From Thiomicrorhabdus sp. 6S3-12 (GTDB lineage Bacteria; Pseudomonadota; Gammaproteobacteria; Thiomicrospirales; Thiomicrospiraceae): DNA of 64,000 nucleotides. The position numbers were made by a program, and so were the translations under genes. The number at the start of each line of letters is the position of its first letter. Position 1 is the first letter of the stretch. Shown piece after piece: positions 52,837-62,627 of the stretch. The stretch lies in contig NZ_JAGETW010000006.1 in the NCBI RefSeq assembly GCF_017571475.1, forward strand, positions 62,001 to 126,000, in the 5' to 3' direction. The notes below the pieces were generated by a model, which saw only the letters and a program-made list of their open reading frames with translations, did no database searches and had not been told where the DNA came from.

Positions 52837-54297
52837 ATGAGTATTGCGAAAATTCTGGTGGTTGAAGACGATGCCGAATTGCAGGAGGCATTGGTTGATA
52901 TTCTGACCATCAATCACTTCGACGTCCTGGCGGTCAGCAGTGCCGAAGAAGCGTTGAAGGCTTTGGATGATGAAATCGGCATGGTTTTCAGCGATATCCG
53001 AATGGATGGCATGGATGGCTATACCCTGATGAAGCGGATCCGTGCTTTCAAACCTTATTTGCCGATTGTGCTGATGACCGCCTACGGTACTGTAGAGCAG
53101 GCGGTTGAAGCGATGAAATACGGCGCAGTCGATTACATTGAAAAACCGTTTGAGGCCAAGGTGCTGGTTGAAAAGGCTCAGGCGTATTTCAACCGCGATG
53201 CTTCAAGCGCAGACGATTTTGTGGCTGCAGATCCGGCGACGATTCAGCTGAAAATGATGGCAAAAAAAGTGGCTCAGAGTGATGCCAGTGTTTATATCAG
53301 CGGGGCCAGCGGTACCGGTAAGGAAGTGTTGGCGCGCTATATTCATGCTCAGTCGGGACGTGCGCGACAGCCGTTTGTCGCCATAAACTGTGCCGCCATC
53401 CCGGAAAATATGCTCGAAGCCACGCTGTTCGGTTATGAGAAAGGCGCTTTTACCGGCGCTTATAAAGCCATGCCGGGGAAGTTTGAGCAGGCGCAGGGCG
53501 GAACTTTGTTTCTTGATGAAATCGGCGAGATGAAAGCCGATCTGCAGGCTAAATTGCTGCGTGTGCTACAGGAAAGAGAAGTGGAGCGTATCGGTAGCAC
53601 TAAGCCGCTGCAGTTGGATGTTCGTGTGTTGAGTGCCTCCAATATCGATATGAAAAACGCCATTCGTGAGGGCGGTTTCCGCGAAGACTTGTATTACCGC
53701 TTGAACGTCTTTCCGATGCGTCTTCCGACGCTTAAAGAGCGTCCGAAAGATATTGCCGCGATTGCCGAGCGTCTTATACAGCGTCACTGCGGTTTGAGTC
53801 GTGTGCAACCGATGATTTCCGCGCCGGCCATGAAGCGTCTACTGCAATACGGCTGGCCGGGTAATATTCGTGAGCTGGATAATGTCATTCAGCGCGCTCT
53901 GTTGATGATGTCCGGAGATACCATTAAAGAGAGCGACATTCTGTTGGATGACGGAATGGATATAACCTTAAGTCTGAAAGGCGAAAGTGAAACGGTTTCA
54001 CCGGAGAGTGCGTATGGAGCCTCTTCGGAACAGCTTCGAGAAGCCGAAAATAATGAGACTGCGACGCCTCTGCAGGAGGAGGCTGTGCGTAATGATGAAG
54101 CGGAATTTACCGAAACCAGCTTTTTCGAAGAAGCCTTGCCCGTTGACCTTAAAGCGCGTGAAATGCAACTGATATTGCAAACCCTAAAGCAGTTTTCCGG
54201 GCACCGTCAAAAAACTGCCGAAGCCCTCAATATCAGTCCGCGAACCCTGCGTTATAAAATAGCCAAACTTAAGGAGCAGGGGGTTGAAGTTCCTTGA
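52837..54297 (+). CDS. fleR: FleR/FlrC-like sigma-54 response regulator
   Basis: FleR activates hook and basal-body genes from sigma-54 promoters once phosphorylated by FleS. The 486-aa protein has a receiver (phospho-acceptor Asp53 in FSDIRMDGMDGY), an AAA+ domain with GASGTGKEVLARY, GAFTGAY and GTLFLDEIGE, and a C-terminal Fis helix-turn-helix (HRQKTAEALNISPRTLRYKI). A linker of about 100 acidic residues separates the last two. ATG 52837 after AGGAG is preferred over in-frame GTG 52831. The gene follows fleS by 8 bases. Confidence 0.92.
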   Translation: MSIAKILVVEDDAELQEALVDILTINHFDVLAVSSAEEALKALDDEIGMVFSDIRMDGMDGYTLMKRIRAFKPYLPIVLMTAYGTVEQAVEAMKYGAVDYIEKPFEAKVLVEKAQAYFNRDASSADDFVAADPATIQLKMMAKKVAQSDASVYISGASGTGKEVLARYIHAQSGRARQPFVAINCAAIPENMLEATLFGYEKGAFTGAYKAMPGKFEQAQGGTLFLDEIGEMKADLQAKLLRVLQEREVERIGSTKPLQLDVRVLSASNIDMKNAIREGGFREDLYYRLNVFPMRLPTLKERPKDIAAIAERLIQRHCGLSRVQPMISAPAMKRLLQYGWPGNIRELDNVIQRALLMMSGDTIKESDILLDDGMDITLSLKGESETVSPESAYGASSEQLREAENNETATPLQEEAVRNDEAEFTETSFFEEALPVDLKAREMQLILQTLKQFSGHRQKTAEALNISPRTLRYKIAKLKEQGVEVP

Positions 54298-54425
54298 ATA
54301 TCGGGCTATAAACGCGGTAGAACCATAAAAATGGCTAAGCCCTTGCGTTTCCCTTGATTAAATTAAGGTTGAATTGGGTGAAAAGGCTATAATGCCAGCC
54401 AGGATTCTGAATAAAACTCGGCAAG

Positions 54426-54441
54426 TGGCACAAGCTTTGCT
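54426..54441 (+). promoter_or_regulatory. Consensus sigma-54 promoter for fliE
   Basis: TGGCAC-AAGCT-TTGCT matches the -24/-12 consensus at every position, 58 bases before the fliE ATG. Confidence 0.92.
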
Positions 54442-54498
54442 CGTTTTCTGCAAAAGAATATTTTGATCGAAACGGGCTATTACGGAGACGAGCGAAAA

Positions 54499-54840
54499 AT
54501 GAGTACAGTGGATACGCAAAGTTTAATGTTGCAGATGCGCTCTTTGGCGGCGCAGGCACAATCGAAGCCGGTTGATCCTTTGCAGGGGATTCAGTCTGTT
54601 GAGGCTGCCGGTAAACCGGAAAATTTTGCCCAATTACTCAATAGCTCGATCGAAGCGGTCAACGAGCAGCAGAATCTATCCAAAGAGATGAAAGAATCTT
54701 TCGAACGTGGCGACCCGGGTGTCGAACTTTCGGAAGTCATGTTACAGGCGCAGAAAGCCAGTCTGTCGTTTCAAGCGATGACTCAGGTTCGTAATAAACT
54801 GGTCGACGCTTATAAAGAAATTACTCAGATGCCGATTTAA
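54499..54840 (+). CDS. fliE: Flagellar hook-basal body protein FliE
   Basis: FliE links the MS ring to the proximal rod. The 113-aa protein has the FliE core [56 protein letters not shown] (landmarks [14 protein letters not shown] and [15 protein letters not shown]). ATG 54499, preceded by GGAGACG, is preferred over the upstream in-frame ATT/ATG at 54463, which lies before a sensible Shine-Dalgarno site. It heads the fliEFGHIJ operon. Confidence 0.94.
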   Translation: MSTVDTQSLMLQMRSLAAQAQSKPVDPLQGIQSVEAAGKPENFAQLLNSSIEAVNEQQNLSKEMKESFERGDPGVELSEVMLQAQKASLSFQAMTQVRNKLVDAYKEITQMPI

Positions 54841-54889
54841 TTATGCTCTGTAAATTCCGATAGCCCGTCATTAAAGAAAAGATTGTCCT

Positions 54890-56593
54890 ATGGCAGAACC
54901 TCAAGCAACCATTAATAATCCTCTGGACACGCCGCCTTCGGCGGGGTCGACGTTTATTAATAATCTGACTTCCCTTCCGATTGCCAAACAAGTGGGATTG
55001 GTGGTTGCCTTGGCTGCGGTTCTGGCGCTGGTCGTCGGGATCGTTATGTGGTCTCAGGCCAAACCTTATACATTGCTCTTCGGCAGTATCGATCCTCAGG
55101 ATATGAACGAGATCGTTCAGTCGCTGGAGCAGGATGCCGTTCAGTACAAAATCGATACCAATAGCGGTGGCATTCTGGTGCCGTCGGATCAGGTGCATTC
55201 ACTGCGCTTGAAACTGGCCGCGGCCGGATTTCCCAAGCAGGCCGCCAGCGGCTATCAGCTGCTGGATGTCGAACAGGGGTTCGGGATCTCCCAGTTCAAG
55301 GAAACAACTCAATACCATCGTGCGCTTGAAGGCGAGCTGGCCAAATCGGTAGCCAGTATTAATGCCGTTAAATCGGCCCGGGTTATGCTCGGTTTGCCGA
55401 AACGTTCGGTGTTTGTTCGTAAGCAACAGAAGCCGTCGGCATCGGTTGCAGTCAAGCTCTATCCCGGCCGCTCTCTGAATGAAGAGCAGGTCAGCTCCAT
55501 TGTCTACCTGGTCTCATCCAGTATTCCGAATATGGAACCGACCGATGTAACGGTCGTCGATCAGAACGGAAATCTTCTCACTGACGAAACCCGAAGCAGT
55601 AACAGCATGCTGCATATGAGCATGAAGCAGCTGGACTATACCCGTCAGGTTGAACAGACGCTTTCCAACCGAATTGTCGATCTTTTGGCGCCGATCGTTG
55701 GTGGGGTTCATAAGGTTCGTGCTCAGGTAACAGCCGAATTGGATTTTACTCAGGAAGAGCAGACGCGTGAGAACTACCAGCCCGATCCGGATGCGATCCG
55801 TTCGGAGCAGGAAATTCGCGAAATTAACCGTGACAACGGCCCGACCGGTATCCCCGGCGCTTTGACCAATCAGCCTCCGCGCGCCGGTCTGGCACCGGAA
55901 GAGGGGTATTCGCCGGAAGGTGATCCGAATCTCAAAAGCTCCAGTGAAAAGAAAACCCGTAACTATGAGCTGGATCGTACCATCAGCCATATCAAGAATT
56001 CGGTCGGCAGCATTCGTCGTCTTTCCGTCGCCGTGGTGCTGGATGACAAGACGGCTTTAAATGATGAAGGTCTGGTAGAGCGTGTTGCCATGACCGACGA
56101 TGAACTTCTCCGTTATCGTCAGCTGGTAAGTGATACCGTGGCTTTAGACGAAGCTCGTGGCGACACTCTGACGGTGGTTAACGCGTCATTTGCGGTGACG
56201 CCGGAAGAGCCGGTCGAAACCACGCCGATCTGGCAGGAAGCCTGGTTCTGGGATTTTGTTAAACAGTTCCTTGCAGGTCTGGCAGTATTGATCATTATTC
56301 TCGGTGTTATCCGACCTCTTCTGAGAGATCTGTCGAAACGCGAAGAGCAGATTTTGGAGTATCCGGAAGAAGTGGCAGAAGATGCCGAAGAGCTTGAAAA
56401 TGCGGACGAGATTTCCAAAGCGCTTGAGCAGATGAATGAGGAAGTCGAGAAGACGGCGGCTTCGGTAGAAGCGGAATCGCAGGCTGAACACGAACTTCTC
56501 GAGAAGGTTCGCTCGATTGTCGAAAACGACCCGAAAGTGGCGGCTCATGTGCTGCGTCAATGGATAAATACAGGTACTAGAGATGGCAGATGA
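54890..56593 (+). CDS. fliF: Flagellar MS-ring protein FliF
   Basis: FliF forms the MS ring in the inner membrane. The 567-aa protein has an N-terminal membrane helix (about 39-59, VGLVVALAAVLALVVGIVMW), the YscJ-like ring region (about 62-235) with QVSSIVYLVSSSIPNMEPTDVTVVDQNG, a second helix (about 460-480, FLAGLAVLIIILGVI) and a C-terminal cytoplasmic tail that binds FliG. The stop codon overlaps fliG by 11 bases. Confidence 0.96.
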   Translation: MAEPQATINNPLDTPPSAGSTFINNLTSLPIAKQVGLVVALAAVLALVVGIVMWSQAKPYTLLFGSIDPQDMNEIVQSLEQDAVQYKIDTNSGGILVPSDQVHSLRLKLAAAGFPKQAASGYQLLDVEQGFGISQFKETTQYHRALEGELAKSVASINAVKSARVMLGLPKRSVFVRKQQKPSASVAVKLYPGRSLNEEQVSSIVYLVSSSIPNMEPTDVTVVDQNGNLLTDETRSSNSMLHMSMKQLDYTRQVEQTLSNRIVDLLAPIVGGVHKVRAQVTAELDFTQEEQTRENYQPDPDAIRSEQEIREINRDNGPTGIPGALTNQPPRAGLAPEEGYSPEGDPNLKSSSEKKTRNYELDRTISHIKNSVGSIRRLSVAVVLDDKTALNDEGLVERVAMTDDELLRYRQLVSDTVALDEARGDTLTVVNASFAVTPEEPVETTPIWQEAWFWDFVKQFLAGLAVLIIILGVIRPLLRDLSKREEQILEYPEEVAEDAEELENADEISKALEQMNEEVEKTAASVEAESQAEHELLEKVRSIVENDPKVAAHVLRQWINTGTRDGR

Positions 56594-57611
56594 TAACGCT
56601 CAGATTGAGGAAAAAGTACCTCAAAGAGATATCCCCAGTATTGAAATGGCCTCCATATTTCTGCTTGCTTTGGGCAAGGAGACTGCAGCCAAAGTATTGG
56701 GGCACCTGAATCCGCGGGAAGTTCAGCAGTTGGGGTCTGCGATGACCTCCGTCGAAAGCGTCAGCCACAGTGACATTCATTATGTCATGCGCTCTTTCCT
56801 TAACGAGTTGGGTGAAGATGCACTGGGTGTGGATCCGAGCGAATATGCGCAGTCACTTATGGCGGATGCATTGGGTGAGGGGGCCGGCAGCATGCTTGAC
56901 GCCACGATGCTGGGCGATCAGGTGAAAGGACTGGAGGCATTGAAATGGATGCATCCTTCAACCATCGCCAATATGTTGCGTAACGAACACCCTCAGGTGG
57001 TGGCGATCGTATTGTCGTATTTCGACTCCGATCAGGCTGCCGAAGTGCTGCGCGGAATACCTGAACGTTTTCAGGCAGAAGTTATCTACCGTATTGCAAC
57101 CCTGTCTACAATTCAGCCACGCGCATTGTTTGATTTGAATAGAGTCCTTGAAGCGGCCTCAGGTGATGGAGAAGGCGGTAAGCTGGCGGCTATCGGCGGT
57201 GAGAAGCGTGCTGCGGAAATTCTTAACCTGGTCGGCGGCGGTGTGGATACGCGTATTCTGGATGATATTTCGGTCGAGCATGAAGATGTCAGTCGTGCGA
57301 TTCAGGACAAAATGTTCGTCTTCGACGATATTAACGGTATCGACGACCGTGGTATTCAGACTCTGGTTGGCGAAATTCCAAGCGATGTACTGATTGTTGC
57401 GCTTAAAGGTGCGGACAATAAGTTGCGCGAGAAATTCCTGTCCAATGTCTCTAAACGTCAGGCAGAAATTATTCGTGATGACCTGGAAACCGGCGCACCA
57501 GTCAAGCTCAGCGCGGTAGAAGATGCACAGAGAACGATTATCCAGATTGTCCGACGTCTGGCGGAAGAAGAGAAGATTATGATGCCGGGCGCCGGGGAGG
57601 AGTTCGTGTAA
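56583..57611 (+). CDS. fliG: Flagellar motor switch protein FliG
   Basis: FliG couples the stator to the rotor. The 342-aa protein shows the N-terminal FliF-binding domain, the middle EHPQ motif (NEHPQVVAIVLSYF), and the C-terminal torque domain with VFDDINGIDDRGIQTLVGEIPSDVLIVALKGADNKLREKFLSNVSKR (landmarks FDDINGID, KGAD, REKFLSNVSKR), including the charged residues that face MotA. It overlaps fliF and is followed directly by fliH. Confidence 0.97.
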   Translation: MADDNAQIEEKVPQRDIPSIEMASIFLLALGKETAAKVLGHLNPREVQQLGSAMTSVESVSHSDIHYVMRSFLNELGEDALGVDPSEYAQSLMADALGEGAGSMLDATMLGDQVKGLEALKWMHPSTIANMLRNEHPQVVAIVLSYFDSDQAAEVLRGIPERFQAEVIYRIATLSTIQPRALFDLNRVLEAASGDGEGGKLAAIGGEKRAAEILNLVGGGVDTRILDDISVEHEDVSRAIQDKMFVFDDINGIDDRGIQTLVGEIPSDVLIVALKGADNKLREKFLSNVSKRQAEIIRDDLETGAPVKLSAVEDAQRTIIQIVRRLAEEEKIMMPGAGEEFV

Positions 57612-58604
57612 ATGTCCGGTTCTCATGATGACGCCCAGAATGCCAAGCAACTTGTGCAACCTCTGATACAGGGACAGTTGATCTCCGAAGAGGAGTTGTC
57701 TGCCAAGGTTCCGAGAGAGGCAATAACCCCTTGGTCTCTGAGCGACTTTGAAGAAGTTGAACAGGAGCAGGAAGCGCTCAAACAGCAAACGATCATGCAG
57801 GAGGTTGAACGCAAGATTCAGCCGGAATTGCAGAAGCGCAGTGAGATTTTGCAAAAAGAGGTTTACGATTCGGCTTACCAGGAAGGGTATGAAGCCGGAT
57901 TTAAAGTCGGTCAGGAGGAAGGGCTGGCGACCGGCAAATCGCAGGCCTATTCGGAAACGCGGGAATTTCTGTTCCCTAAAATCGAAACGGCGAACCGTCT
58001 TTTGCAAAGTCTGCAGGCGCCTCAACAACAGATGCGACAGAAGCTGTTTGATGAAATTGTTGCTTTTTCCTCATTTCTCGCCGAACAACTGCTTAACGAA
58101 CACTTACCGAAAAATTCCGAATGGCTGAATCAAGTCGTTCAAGAGTCTATTCAGGCGCTTCCGGAGTCGGATGAAGCGATCGAGGTTTTTTTGAACCCGG
58201 ACGATTTGGCGTTTCTTGAAGAGATTCAACCGCAGTGGGGGCAGCAATGGCGACTCAGTGCGGATCCCAAGATCCGGCCGGGAAGTTGTCTGGTCAAACA
58301 GAACGACAGTTCCGTGCATAACTGTTGGCAGAAGCGTTTTGTCAGTCTGCAGGAGCAGCTGGCCGCCAATGCCAAAATGCTGAATGATCAGGAAATTTCC
58401 GCGGAAACCGGTGAAGATTCTCTTGATAGTATGCCGTGGGATGGTGAAGCTGAAGCCTTGCCGACCGAAGAAATCGAGTCTGAAAGTAAGGGAAGCAACG
58501 AGGGGAACTCGGAGCCTTCCGCACAAGCGGCGGATTCGGAGGTTCAGAACTGGGAGGATGAGGATGCCGCAAGATCGTCAGGACAATCCGCAAACGTCAC
58601 CTAG
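57612..58604 (+). CDS. fliH: Flagellar export ATPase regulator FliH
   Basis: FliH binds FliI and controls its ATPase at the export gate. The 330-aa protein has an N-terminal acidic segment, a long helix containing glycine-rich GxxxG-like repeats (AYQEGYEAGFKVGQEEGLATG), and the C-terminal FliH domain (about 125-260, LAEQLLNEHLPKNSEWLNQVVQES). An acidic C-terminal tail (about 265-330, Glu/Ser-rich) is longer than usual. It begins with no gap after fliG and overlaps fliI by 41 bases. Confidence 0.9.
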   Translation: MSGSHDDAQNAKQLVQPLIQGQLISEEELSAKVPREAITPWSLSDFEEVEQEQEALKQQTIMQEVERKIQPELQKRSEILQKEVYDSAYQEGYEAGFKVGQEEGLATGKSQAYSETREFLFPKIETANRLLQSLQAPQQQMRQKLFDEIVAFSSFLAEQLLNEHLPKNSEWLNQVVQESIQALPESDEAIEVFLNPDDLAFLEEIQPQWGQQWRLSADPKIRPGSCLVKQNDSSVHNCWQKRFVSLQEQLAANAKMLNDQEISAETGEDSLDSMPWDGEAEALPTEEIESESKGSNEGNSEPSAQAADSEVQNWEDEDAARSSGQSANVT

Positions 58605-59961
58605 TGCCAAAGAGATCGACCAGTTTGGTGAAACTCTGAATTCAGGGCTGGAAGATAAGCTGCAAACACTCCGCCAGATGCACTGGCAAAAACCTTCCTT
58701 GCAGGTCGCAGGACGCCTGGTCCGTATGGTCGGAATGACGCTGGAAGTCATTGGCACCTATGCGGCTATCGGATCCCGCTGTCAGATTTTTAACGGTAAC
58801 GAACCTCCGGTCGAGGCCGAAGTCGTCGGCTTTCATAACGACCGTCTGTATTTAATGGCGATCGGCAGTATTCACGGCCTCGCGCCGAATGCCAAGGTTG
58901 TGCCGGTCGAGGGCGGTATTAAAGTCGGAGTCGGGCCGGCGCTTCTCGGTCGGGTTGTGGACGGTTCTGCCAAGCCTTTGGACGGTAAAGGCCCTATCGA
59001 AGTCGAGCGTTACGTCTCGTTGAGCGGTAAGAAGATCAATCCTTTGAGCCGGCGTCCTATCTCCGAACCGCTGGATGTCGGTATTAAAGCGATTAACGCG
59101 CTTTTAACTCTTGGGCAGGGGCAAAGGGTCGGTCTGATGGCTGGTACCGGTGTCGGTAAAAGTGTTCTGCTCGGTATGATGACGCGTTTTACCAATGCGG
59201 ATGTGGTCGTAGTCGGTCTGGTCGGCGAAAGGGGGCGAGAAGTTAACGATTTCGTCCGTAACAACCTGGGTGAAGAAGGTCTTAAACGATCTGTCGTAGT
59301 CGCCACTCCGGCCGATGATCCGCCGTTGATGCGTCTGCATGGCGCCATGCTGGCGACTTCGATTGCCGAGTATTTCCGGGATCAGGGAAAAAACGTCTTG
59401 TTGCTGATGGATTCGCTTACCCGATTTGCCCAGGCTCAGAGGGAAATTGCGTTGGCAGTAGGGGAACCGCCTGCTAGCAAGGGGTATCCGCCATCGGTAT
59501 TTGCCAAGCTGCCGCAACTGGTCGAAAGAGCCGGTAATGGCAGTGATGGCGGAGGGTCTATTACCGCAATCTATACGGTATTGGCGGAAGGGGATGATCA
59601 ATCCGATCCGGTTGTCGATTCGGCTCGAGGCGTGCTTGACGGACATATCGTTCTATCGCGGGAGGTTGCCGATAGCGGCCGTTATCCGGCCATTGATATC
59701 GAATCTTCCGTCAGTCGTGTTATGGTTGAAATTGTTTCGGATGAACAGATCGCCTTGGCAAGAAGATTCAAACAGCTGTATTCCGCTTACCAGCAGAATC
59801 AGGATCTGATTCATGTCGGGGCCTATAGACGGGGATCCGATACGCTGATTGACGAGTCGATCGATAAGCAGGAGGCTTTGAACGGATTCCTGGCGCAGGC
59901 GATTAAAGAGCAGTTTCCGTTTGAGCACTCATTGAATGCGCTTAAGCGCGCTTTGGGTTGA
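58564..59961 (+). CDS. fliI: Flagellum-specific ATPase FliI
   Basis: FliI is the hexameric ATPase of the flagellar type III export apparatus. The 465-aa protein has Walker A GTGVGKS (about 194-200), VVGLVGERGREVNDFV, Walker B VLLLMDSLTRFAQAQREIALAVGEPPASKGYPPSVFAKLP (landmarks LLLMDSLTR and GYPPSVF) and a C-terminal IKEQFPFEHSLNALKRAL. The frame stretches back to 58384, but ATG 58564, preceded by GGGAGGATGAGG and overlapping the end of fliH, gives the normal N-terminus. Confidence 0.96.
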   Translation: MPQDRQDNPQTSPSAKEIDQFGETLNSGLEDKLQTLRQMHWQKPSLQVAGRLVRMVGMTLEVIGTYAAIGSRCQIFNGNEPPVEAEVVGFHNDRLYLMAIGSIHGLAPNAKVVPVEGGIKVGVGPALLGRVVDGSAKPLDGKGPIEVERYVSLSGKKINPLSRRPISEPLDVGIKAINALLTLGQGQRVGLMAGTGVGKSVLLGMMTRFTNADVVVVGLVGERGREVNDFVRNNLGEEGLKRSVVVATPADDPPLMRLHGAMLATSIAEYFRDQGKNVLLLMDSLTRFAQAQREIALAVGEPPASKGYPPSVFAKLPQLVERAGNGSDGGGSITAIYTVLAEGDDQSDPVVDSARGVLDGHIVLSREVADSGRYPAIDIESSVSRVMVEIVSDEQIALARRFKQLYSAYQQNQDLIHVGAYRRGSDTLIDESIDKQEALNGFLAQAIKEQFPFEHSLNALKRALG

Positions 59962-59977
59962 CGGGTTTGGAGGCTGA

Positions 59978-60427
59978 ATGGTGAGTAACTTGCAGAGATG
60001 GCATAAACTGGTTGAGTTGGCGGAAATCGAGATGGACAACGCCGGTAAAACCGTTGCGTATATGCAGGAACAGTTCCAGAATGCCCAGCAGCAGCTTGAG
60101 TCGCTAAAAGCGTACACCGATGAGTATGCTCAGGCACCGACGGCTAGAGCGGCGATGGGGGTGATCGAGTTACGCACGCATCAGGCTTTCGGTGAAAAGT
60201 TGCATCAGGCCATTGCTGTACAGACTCAGCAGGTAACTGAAAAACAGGAAATGGTTGAAAAAGCGCTGGATGCCTGGCGCGAAAAAAGAGCTCGAATGAA
60301 GGCTCTGCAATCATTGTATGACAAAAAACTTAAACAGATGGATTCCCGTCTTAGTCGTCAAGAACAGAAAATGCTTGATGAACTTGCTTCCCAGCAAGCC
60401 TTTCAAAACGCGCACTCTCATCACTGA
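59978..60427 (+). CDS. fliJ: Flagellar export protein FliJ
   Basis: FliJ is the coiled-coil stalk of the export ATPase and escorts chaperones. The 149-aa protein is one long helical hairpin (LVELAEIEMDNAGKTVAYMQEQFQNAQQQLESLKAY in the first arm and EKALDAWREKRARMKALQSLY in the second), as in FliJ. Only 16 bases separate it from fliI. GTG/ATG context: ATG 59978 with TTGGAGG upstream. Confidence 0.9.
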   Translation: MVSNLQRWHKLVELAEIEMDNAGKTVAYMQEQFQNAQQQLESLKAYTDEYAQAPTARAAMGVIELRTHQAFGEKLHQAIAVQTQQVTEKQEMVEKALDAWREKRARMKALQSLYDKKLKQMDSRLSRQEQKMLDELASQQAFQNAHSHH

Positions 60428-60452
60428 AGTAATTTCAAAGTAATCTAAAAAT

Positions 60453-60468
60453 AGGCATGGTAGTTGCT
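60453..60468 (+). promoter_or_regulatory. Sigma-54 promoter for fliK
   Basis: AGGCAT-GGTAG-TTGCT keeps the essential GG and GC with correct spacing, a perfect -12 box and two mismatches in the -24 box. It lies 38 bases before the fliK ATG, in the gap after fliJ. Confidence 0.6.
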
Positions 60469-60506
60469 GAGCACTTGGTAAAACTGACAAGCAGAGAGAT
60501 ATAACA

Positions 60507-62618
60507 ATGTTAGTGCTTGAACACACGCAAGAGAGAAGTGCCGCTATCAGTGCGGTTGCCGCTTTGAAAGGGTCTGCCGCCGAAGGGCAAGAATTGCCAC
60601 ATTCGCAGGATAAAACCGCCTTTCCCGAACTTTTCGAAAGCTTGAAAGAGCAGATCGGATCAATTTCCGGATGGACGGAAAAACAGTCCGAAAAGTCATT
60701 GAATGCTGAAAGTCCAGAAGCATTTCAGGGGGTTGCTAACGCTTTGTCGGCTACTGAAGAGGGGGACCCGGTTGATTCGGTTTCCATGGCAATTCGTCGC
60801 TTGTTGGATAAAGGCGATGAGGTAGCTGAGAGTTTTGAGCGTGGAATGCAAGATGCAGTTTCTCCTGTCTCTACTGCGAGCCTGACCGTGGACTCCCTGA
60901 CAGGTGAAGCAGAATCTTCTGCTGAACGAACACCTGAGCTTATGAGTGCTGAAGCTGACGCTCCTTCGGATGCAGAATCATTCGGACAATTGCCTCAAGG
61001 GTGGTTGCGAAGTCTGCAGCAGTCAGGAAACCAACCGAGCCAGGTAGTGCATGCGTTGTCGAACCGCCTGCAGAAGGCTTACCCTGCGTTGGCGGACTTG
61101 CCGAAAGAGCGGATTAATGCCGATTTGGGAACGGATATTTTTTCGAATATGAGCGAGGAAGAGATTGTTGCTCAGCTACAGAAGAATATCGATTCTCTGA
61201 CTGTGGAAGCCGGTATTGAAACCGAGATTGTTATAGGATTTAAAGCTTCTGCTGACACTTTGAAAACGGATTCTGATGTTTCGCTTGGAACATCGTTAAA
61301 TGAACAAAATGCCGAGACGAACAAGCCTCTGATTGACGTTTCGTCGAATATCCAGCAGAAAAATCGTTTAAGTGACGAAAAAGTTGACTCAAATACTGTA
61401 CGCCCGACGGCAAACAAGGATAATGGGCGAGCCGAGCCGCAGCAAGACCTTGCCGAGTTGAATCTCGGGCCAATTGACGAACAAGCGGATGAGACTTCGG
61501 ACGCCGTTCTCAACGGCGATGCGCCAGTGAATTTGGCATCCTTAGACTCTAGTGACTCTAATGAACAGAGTGAAGCGGACTTGAGCGAGCAGTTGCACCC
61601 AGAAGCGGTAATTACGGGGATGGATGAAAATTCGTCGTCAGCCGTTAAAACGGGCGTTCAGGCTTCTGTTGACGCTGCGACGGATTCTGCGGACGGATTA
61701 ACCTCAGAACACAAGCGTGCCGATGATATTGACGATGTCGTTGTGCAGTCAATGCAAAGCGCTCAGAATGCGGTTGAAACCAGCCATAGTGCGCAGTCAA
61801 CTATGTCGGCTTCCGCGGCTGGCGTGACGCAAACAGCGGCGGCGTCTTCGGCTGCCGGTGGTTCAACCTCGGCCAGTGCGCAAACCGCGAACTGGTCGAC
61901 TCAGGTTTCTGCAGGTGGTGAACAGGGCGCGTCCGGAAGTCAGGGTGGAGCGGCAGGCGGTCAGACGTCTCAACAACAGGGGCAGCAGTCCAGTCAATTC
62001 GGACAAAATCTGTCTGCACAGATGAGCCAGCAACGAATGGATCAGGATGTCGGTGCACGTCAGCAGGCGCAGACCCGGGCGGCGGATGAAGCCTTGCAAA
62101 GAGCCTCCGTTCTTATGGATGGCGGTAATAGCGCCGAAGGATTGAGTGGGGAGCGACGTGCCACTTTGCCGCCTTCTATGCAGACAATTCCGCTGCCTGT
62201 GAAGCACCCTCAATGGGGACAGGCTTTCGGTCAGAGAGTGAGTTATATGCTTAATGCTCAGGTTCAGCAGGCGCAGATTACGCTGAACCCGGAAAAACTC
62301 GGACCGATTCAGATTAAATTGCATTTTGATCGTGATCAGCAGGTTCAGCTGAGTGTTGTCGCGCAAAACGGAGCAACTCGCGAAGCGATCGATGCATCCA
62401 TCCCGCGTTTACGCGAAATGATGGAGCAAGCCGGAGTGAACCTGGCTTCGGTGGATGTGAACAGCGGCGACTCTTTTGCCGACCAACAGGCCGATCAAGA
62501 AGAGCTGACGCAATCGTCAGGAAATTTTAAACAGTCTGCAGGCGGCGTTGTATCGGAGAATGATGAGCCGCTCGCAGAGGTACTGTCTTCCGACAGTCTT
62601 GTCGACTTTTATGCCTAG
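60507..62618 (+). CDS. fliK: Flagellar hook-length control protein FliK
   Basis: FliK measures the hook and switches export to filament substrates. The 703-aa protein is long for the family. Most of it (about 1-560) is low-complexity Ser/Ala/Glu/Gln-rich, disordered ruler sequence, including a Gly/Gln/Ser-rich stretch near 450-510. The C-terminal Flg_hook domain (about 570-655) carries QAQITLNPEKLGPIQIKLHF and ASIPRLREMMEQAGVNLASVDV. GAGAG precedes the ATG. Confidence 0.92.
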   Translation: MLVLEHTQERSAAISAVAALKGSAAEGQELPHSQDKTAFPELFESLKEQIGSISGWTEKQSEKSLNAESPEAFQGVANALSATEEGDPVDSVSMAIRRLLDKGDEVAESFERGMQDAVSPVSTASLTVDSLTGEAESSAERTPELMSAEADAPSDAESFGQLPQGWLRSLQQSGNQPSQVVHALSNRLQKAYPALADLPKERINADLGTDIFSNMSEEEIVAQLQKNIDSLTVEAGIETEIVIGFKASADTLKTDSDVSLGTSLNEQNAETNKPLIDVSSNIQQKNRLSDEKVDSNTVRPTANKDNGRAEPQQDLAELNLGPIDEQADETSDAVLNGDAPVNLASLDSSDSNEQSEADLSEQLHPEAVITGMDENSSSAVKTGVQASVDAATDSADGLTSEHKRADDIDDVVVQSMQSAQNAVETSHSAQSTMSASAAGVTQTAAASSAAGGSTSASAQTANWSTQVSAGGEQGASGSQGGAAGGQTSQQQGQQSSQFGQNLSAQMSQQRMDQDVGARQQAQTRAADEALQRASVLMDGGNSAEGLSGERRATLPPSMQTIPLPVKHPQWGQAFGQRVSYMLNAQVQQAQITLNPEKLGPIQIKLHFDRDQQVQLSVVAQNGATREAIDASIPRLREMMEQAGVNLASVDVNSGDSFADQQADQEELTQSSGNFKQSAGGVVSENDEPLAEVLSSDSLVDFYA

Positions 62619-62627
62619 GAGCAGAAT

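Noticed and set aside
58384-58563. N-terminal extension of fliI in the frame upstream of 58564
   Set aside because: Basic, low-quality sequence overlapping fliH in another frame; the normal FliI start with a Shine-Dalgarno site is at 58564.
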